A stretch of DNA of 8,752 nucleotides from CALJUZ01 sp003387805 (GTDB lineage Bacteria; Bacillota; Limnochordia; Limnochordales; ZCTH02-B6): contig CALJUZ010000019.1 of assembly GCA_937975235.1 (NCBI GenBank), positions 1 through 8,752 of the forward strand. Direction: 5' to 3'. The translations under genes and the position numbers were made by a program. Position 1 is the first letter of the stretch. Each line of letters begins with the position of its first letter. This document shows positions 5,701 through 8,752 of this stretch, piece after piece. The notes under the pieces were generated by a model, which was not told where the DNA came from, did no database searches, and saw only the letters and a list, made by a program, of their open reading frames with translations.

Positions 5701-6825
5701 GTGGGTGCTTTGCCTCGGCGACTAAGCCAGCGAATGCAGGAAGCGCTGGCGGCCTACTTGTTTCTGTTGCCCTTTGGACTCAGTTTGCTCATCTTCTTCG
5801 GCTACGCATTCGTTCGCTCGATTTACTTCAGCTTTACGGACTACAACATGTTCGACCCGCCCAACTGGGTGGGACTGGCCAACTACGCGGCCATTTTCCG
5901 TGAAACCCGCTTCCTCACCGCGCTGCGCAACAGCATCGGGTTTTCGCTCATCGTCACCGTCTCCCAGACCGCGTTCGCGCTGCTTTTGGCCGTCGTGCTC
6001 AACGCGCGCATCCGCGGCATCGCCTTTTTCCGGACGGCGTACTACATGCCCAGCGTCGCGTCCAGCGTGGTCGTGACGCTGATTTTCCTGTGGGCCTTCC
6101 AGAGGACGGGCCTGTTCAACTACCTGCTGGGGCTGTTCCGGACCTACTGGCCCATGCTGCTGGCCTTCCTGGTCCTGGCGGCCCTTTTCCAGGTGCTGCA
6201 GGTTCTGTGGGATCGGCGCCGGGGCCACCCCGCCCGGTGGCTGGAGCCGGGGGCGGTGCTGACGTCCCTGCTGCTGGCGGCCGCGGGCGTGGCGGCTTTG
6301 TGGGCCACGGGCCGGCTGACGCCCGTGGAGACGGAACCGGTCCGCATCGTCTGGCTGAACACGCGCCGGACCATCCCCGAAGGCGGCGGCTGGTTCTCGC
6401 TGCCGCTGCCGCTGATTTCCATCATGATGCTGAATACGTGGACCACGGCGCCCACGTTTATGCTGCTGTACCTGGCCGGCCTGCAGGACATTCCCAAGGA
6501 GCTGTACGAAGCCGCGGCGGTGGACGGCGCCAACCGGTGGCAGCAGTTCCGCTACGTGACGCTGCCCCAGCTCAAGCACATCACCTTCCTGGTCATGGCG
6601 CTGGGGCTCATCGGGACGCTGCAGATGTTCGACCAGGTGGCGGTCATCGGCTCGGCGGCGCCCCTGGATTCGGTCATTACCCTGGCCTATTACGTCTACA
6701 GCAACGTCTTCCCCGGCGGCGCCCTGCCCCGGGTGGGCATGGCCAGCGCGGCCGCCGTGATTTTGGCGATCCTGACCCTCATCGCCGTCCTCATTCAGCG
6801 CAGGGTGGTGGAAGGCAATGACTGA
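5701..6825 (+). CDS. Sugar ABC transporter permease, MalF/UgpA type, with an insertion
   Basis: Inner-membrane channel subunit of the importer, 374 residues from GTG 5701. The family pattern starts with AAYLFLLPFGLSLLIFFGYAF (first helix), SFTDYNMFDPPNWVGLANY, then YYMPSVASSVVV. The ATPase-docking EAA loop reads ELYEAAAVDGANRWQQFRY followed by TLP (about 267-289). Between FNYLLGLF and IVWLN (about 146-215) are some 70 extra residues with two more hydrophobic segments (149-169 and 184-204) joined by a basic loop DRRRGHPAR; relatives usually have only a short loop here. The likely total is eight helices, an even addition that keeps the EAA loop cytoplasmic. The start is uncertain: GTG 5701 has GAGG 4 nt upstream, and TTG 5710 is possible. 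GTG 5632 is rejected because it is the loop of a hairpin. It overlaps the next gene by 8 bp. Confidence 0.93.
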   Translation: MGALPRRLSQRMQEALAAYLFLLPFGLSLLIFFGYAFVRSIYFSFTDYNMFDPPNWVGLANYAAIFRETRFLTALRNSIGFSLIVTVSQTAFALLLAVVLNARIRGIAFFRTAYYMPSVASSVVVTLIFLWAFQRTGLFNYLLGLFRTYWPMLLAFLVLAALFQVLQVLWDRRRGHPARWLEPGAVLTSLLLAAAGVAALWATGRLTPVETEPVRIVWLNTRRTIPEGGGWFSLPLPLISIMMLNTWTTAPTFMLLYLAGLQDIPKELYEAAAVDGANRWQQFRYVTLPQLKHITFLVMALGLIGTLQMFDQVAVIGSAAPLDSVITLAYYVYSNVFPGGALPRVGMASAAAVILAILTLIAVLIQRRVVEGND

Positions 6826-8293
6826 GACGCGCAGCGGCGGGGCGGCCACCGGAACCGCCGCCGCGGGGCGGCCGGCGGCCGCGTTGAAAATACCGGCCAC
6901 GGCGCTGCCGCCGGAGGAAATGGCACGCCGCCGGGCCGCCGCCCGCCGGGCCTGGGCCCGGGCGGGCCTGGTATACACGCTGCTCCTGGTGTTCTCGCTG
7001 TTTTTCATGGGGCCGTTCTTGTTTGCGACGATTTCCAGCCTGAAAGACGACCCGGTGGAGTGGCCGCCGCGGCTGGATCCGCCTCAGCTGAAACCGGCCA
7101 ACTGGGCGGCGGCCTGGCGGCTGGGCAAAGCCGGCGGCGGCAGCGGCTGGTTCGGCGCCTTCGGCCCCGGCGCCGAAGTGAACTTTGAGGTGACGTACTT
7201 CGTGCCCGACGGCGTGGAGCCGACGCCACCCATCGTGCGGGTGCCCCGGCGAGTGCCCGGCGCGGGCATCGGCGCGGTGCGGCCCGGGGCCTTCGCCGCG
7301 GACTACGCCGTCGTGTCGGAGCCCGTGGAGACCGGGCGGCGACCGGCGGTGAGCAGCGACGAGACCGGCGTGCTGGTGACGTATGCGTTCACCATCCGGC
7401 ACAACGGCGAGGACGTGACGGCGGACCGGCTGCCGCTGGATTTGGAAGTGCCCTTCCGGCAGACGTTCCACTCGGCCACGCTGGCGCCCAACCGCATCGA
7501 GCGCCTGGGCCGGGTGCAAAGCTGGAACAACATCACGCCGGGTGTCATCCCGTACGTCTTCTACAACTACGCCCGGGTGTTTACGGAAAACTACAGCCGC
7601 ACCACGGGCAAGAACTTGTTCTTGACGTGGATCGGCAACTCGTTTTTCATCGCCGGCGTGAAGGTGCTGACCCACGTCGTCATCGCCTCCATGTCCGGCT
7701 ACGCCCTGGCCCGGCTGCGCTTTCCCGGGCGCAACGCCTTGTTCATGCTGATTTTGTTCTCCATGATGATCCCCGGCCAGGTGACGTTTATATCCAACTA
7801 CTTGGTGCTGCGGGACGGCATCTTCGGCCTCTCGAAGCTGTGGGGACAGGAGACGCTGCTCAACAGTTTCACGGGTCTCATCTTGTCGGGCTTGTGCGGC
7901 GGCTCGGCGGTGTTCATCATGAAGCAGTTTTTCGAGTCGCTGCCCAGGGAGCTGGAGGAGTCGGCCCGCATTGACGGCGCCGGGCCCGCGACGATTTTCA
8001 GCCGCATCGTGCTGCCCCTGGCCCGGCCGGCCCTGGGCGCGGTGGCCATCCTGACGTTCCAGGGCGTCTGGAACGAGTTCTTCTGGCCCCTCATCGTGCT
8101 GACCACGCCGCAGGACAAGTTCACCCTGACGGTGGGCCTGCTCAACCTGCGGCAGGCGTACGGCGCGGTGGCGCTGGACTGGGGCCCGCTGCTGGCCGGC
8201 GCCTTCATATCGGCCGTTCCCGTGATCATCGTGTTCTTGGTGTTCCAGCGCTATTTCGTGGAGGGCATTTCGTTTACGGGCATCAAAGGCTGA
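6818..8293 (+). CDS. Sugar ABC transporter permease, MalG/UgpE type, with large extracytoplasmic insertion
   Basis: Second channel subunit, 491 residues against about 270-300 for the family. The N-terminal 45 residues are rich in Ala, Gly and Arg and low in complexity. The first helix is about 50-72 (LVYTLLLVFSLFFMGPFLFA), followed by the family's SSLKDDP. Normally the NY..VF motif and second helix follow within about 40 residues. Here NYARVF sits at 250-255, preceded by about 150 soluble residues (roughly 100-248) with alternating beta-strand-like and Pro/Gly segments. From WIGNSFF (271) on the protein is ordinary: SMSGYALARLRFPGR, MMIPGQV, the EAA-type loop ELEESARIDGAG with VLP at 398-400, and a final VEGISFTGIKG. 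Its ATG overlaps the upstream stop (shared ATGACTGA), indicating translational coupling. ATG at codon 35 is a weaker start. No ATPase gene follows. Confidence 0.93.
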   Translation: MTETRSGGAATGTAAAGRPAAALKIPATALPPEEMARRRAAARRAWARAGLVYTLLLVFSLFFMGPFLFATISSLKDDPVEWPPRLDPPQLKPANWAAAWRLGKAGGGSGWFGAFGPGAEVNFEVTYFVPDGVEPTPPIVRVPRRVPGAGIGAVRPGAFAADYAVVSEPVETGRRPAVSSDETGVLVTYAFTIRHNGEDVTADRLPLDLEVPFRQTFHSATLAPNRIERLGRVQSWNNITPGVIPYVFYNYARVFTENYSRTTGKNLFLTWIGNSFFIAGVKVLTHVVIASMSGYALARLRFPGRNALFMLILFSMMIPGQVTFISNYLVLRDGIFGLSKLWGQETLLNSFTGLILSGLCGGSAVFIMKQFFESLPRELEESARIDGAGPATIFSRIVLPLARPALGAVAILTFQGVWNEFFWPLIVLTTPQDKFTLTVGLLNLRQAYGAVALDWGPLLAGAFISAVPVIIVFLVFQRYFVEGISFTGIKG

Positions 8294-8304
8294 GATGGGA
8301 CGGT

Positions 8305-8329
8305 GGCGCCTCGGGCCGCCGAGGCCGCC
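8305..8329. terminator. Hairpin 1 between convergent genes
   Basis: GCCTCGG (8308-8314) and CCGAGGC (8319-8325) form a perfect 7-bp stem with a GCCG loop. GGC/GCC outside extends it by 3 bp across a one-base bulge. It starts 12 bp past the stop of the MalG-type permease. There is no U-tract in either direction. Confidence 0.45.
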
Positions 8330-8340
8330 CGGCGTTGGCC

Positions 8341-8369
8341 ACGGGGCCGGGCCTCCGGCCGGGCCCCGT
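8341..8369. terminator. Hairpin 2 between convergent genes, likely bidirectional terminator
   Basis: ACGGGGCC pairs with GGCCCCGT as an 8-bp outer stem, and an inner 4 bp with two bulges close on a 3-nt loop. On the plus strand CCCCTTCTCC follows, a pyrimidine tail poor in U. Placed 48 bp after the importer operon and 22 bp after the rbsD stop on the other strand, it is best read as a shared terminator. Confidence 0.55.
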
Positions 8370-8390
8370 CCCCTTCTCCGCCCCGCCGGC

Positions 8391-8752
8391 TCAGAACAGC
8401 ACGCCGGCCACGAGAATGATGTTGCTGTAGGGCGTGAACTCGCCGGTGCGGACCACGGCTTTGGCCCGCTTGGCCATCTCCTGCAGCTCTTGGTGGGGCA
8501 CGGCCCGCACGGGAATGTCCTTGGGCCACATGGCGGTGAACCGCTCGTACATCTGCGGCGACACCTGCTCCTGCTCCACGTCGATGACGGCTTCCTGCAC
8601 TTTCAGCTCCTGCAGAACCGCCTCCACGGTTTCCAGGAAGCCCGGCACGCCTTCCTTCAGCGCCAGGTCCACCGTTTCCACGCCCGGCGGCACCGGCAGC
8701 CCGGCATCGCCGATGACCAACAGGTCTTCGTGTCCCATGGACGCGATGATGC
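8391..8752 (-). CDS. rbsD: D-ribose pyranase RbsD (5' end beyond window)
   Basis: RbsD interconverts pyranose and furanose forms of D-ribose (related FucU acts on fucose), supplying the furanose form to ribokinase in the cytoplasm. About 119 C-terminal residues are visible; full-length proteins have about 131-140, so only the first dozen or so are missing. The family pattern is clear: GHEDLLVIGDAGLPVPPG with the catalytic-type His and Asp, DLALKEGVPGFLETV, a His in AVPHQEL, and the C-terminal TGEFTPYSNIILVAGVLF with the conserved Tyr and Asn. An in-frame ATG at 8738 lies inside the conserved region (the codon before GH), so it is not the real start; the frame continues with SAII to the edge. 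The gene converges on the importer operon, so it is transcribed separately, and there is no direct evidence that the importer carries ribose. Confidence 0.93.
   Translation of the reverse strand, partial: IIASMGHEDLLVIGDAGLPVPPGVETVDLALKEGVPGFLETVEAVLQELKVQEAVIDVEQEQVSPQMYERFTAMWPKDIPVRAVPHQELQEMAKRAKAVVRTGEFTPYSNIILVAGVLF

Noticed and set aside
5722..7008. Long open frame on the minus strand (428 codons) opposite the permeases
   Set aside because: Its low-complexity Gln/Arg/Gly/His-rich translation mirrors the codon pattern of the real permease genes on the plus strand.
1..8752. CRISPR arrays, tRNA/rRNA genes, transposases or phage genes
   Set aside because: I saw no regularly spaced repeats, no RNA-gene landmarks and no mobile-element proteins; the window reads as ordinary chromosomal genes.

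Overview
The window is a GC-rich stretch of ordinary bacterial chromosome. It holds six complete genes and two genes cut by the window ends. GTG and TTG starts, strong purine-rich Shine-Dalgarno sites (GGGGAGG, GGGAGG) and an RbsD-family gene suggest a high-GC Bacillota such as the Limnochordia/Symbiobacteriia types. The sugar-binding protein has a signal-peptidase-I type leader without a lipobox cysteine, which would suit an organism with an outer membrane. Chloroflexota also carry many secreted beta-helix proteins and similar kinases, so the taxonomic guess is weak.

Layout. (1) Positions 1-1041, minus strand: two adjacent paralogous exported beta-helix proteins with a CSLREA-like N-terminal motif. 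The second is cut by the left edge. (2) Positions 1275-4189: a divergent two-component pair. The LuxR/NarL-type response regulator is on the minus strand. The kinase, with a 7TMR-DISM-like sensor half, is on the plus strand. They share a 128-bp intergenic region with palindromes. (3) Positions 4328-8293, plus strand: a carbohydrate (CUT1-type) ABC importer operon of solute-binding protein, MalF-type permease and MalG-type permease. No ATPase gene is present. Two tandem stem-loops sit between the binding-protein gene and the permeases. (4) Positions 8294-8390: two more tandem stem-loops between convergent genes, a likely bidirectional terminator. (5) Positions 8391-8752, minus strand: the C-terminal part of D-ribose pyranase RbsD, cut by the right edge.

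How the parts may work together (inference): the kinase has a large extracytoplasmic beta-rich domain that could sense a carbohydrate or a liganded binding protein. It could phosphorylate the divergent regulator, which may control the downstream importer from the 23-bp inverted repeat at 4268-4290. The importer would borrow an ATPase encoded elsewhere.

The most unusual features are the two permeases. The MalF-type subunit has about 70 extra residues carrying two extra predicted membrane segments. The MalG-type subunit has an extracytoplasmic insertion of about 150 residues after its first membrane helix, making it 491 residues against about 280 for the family.
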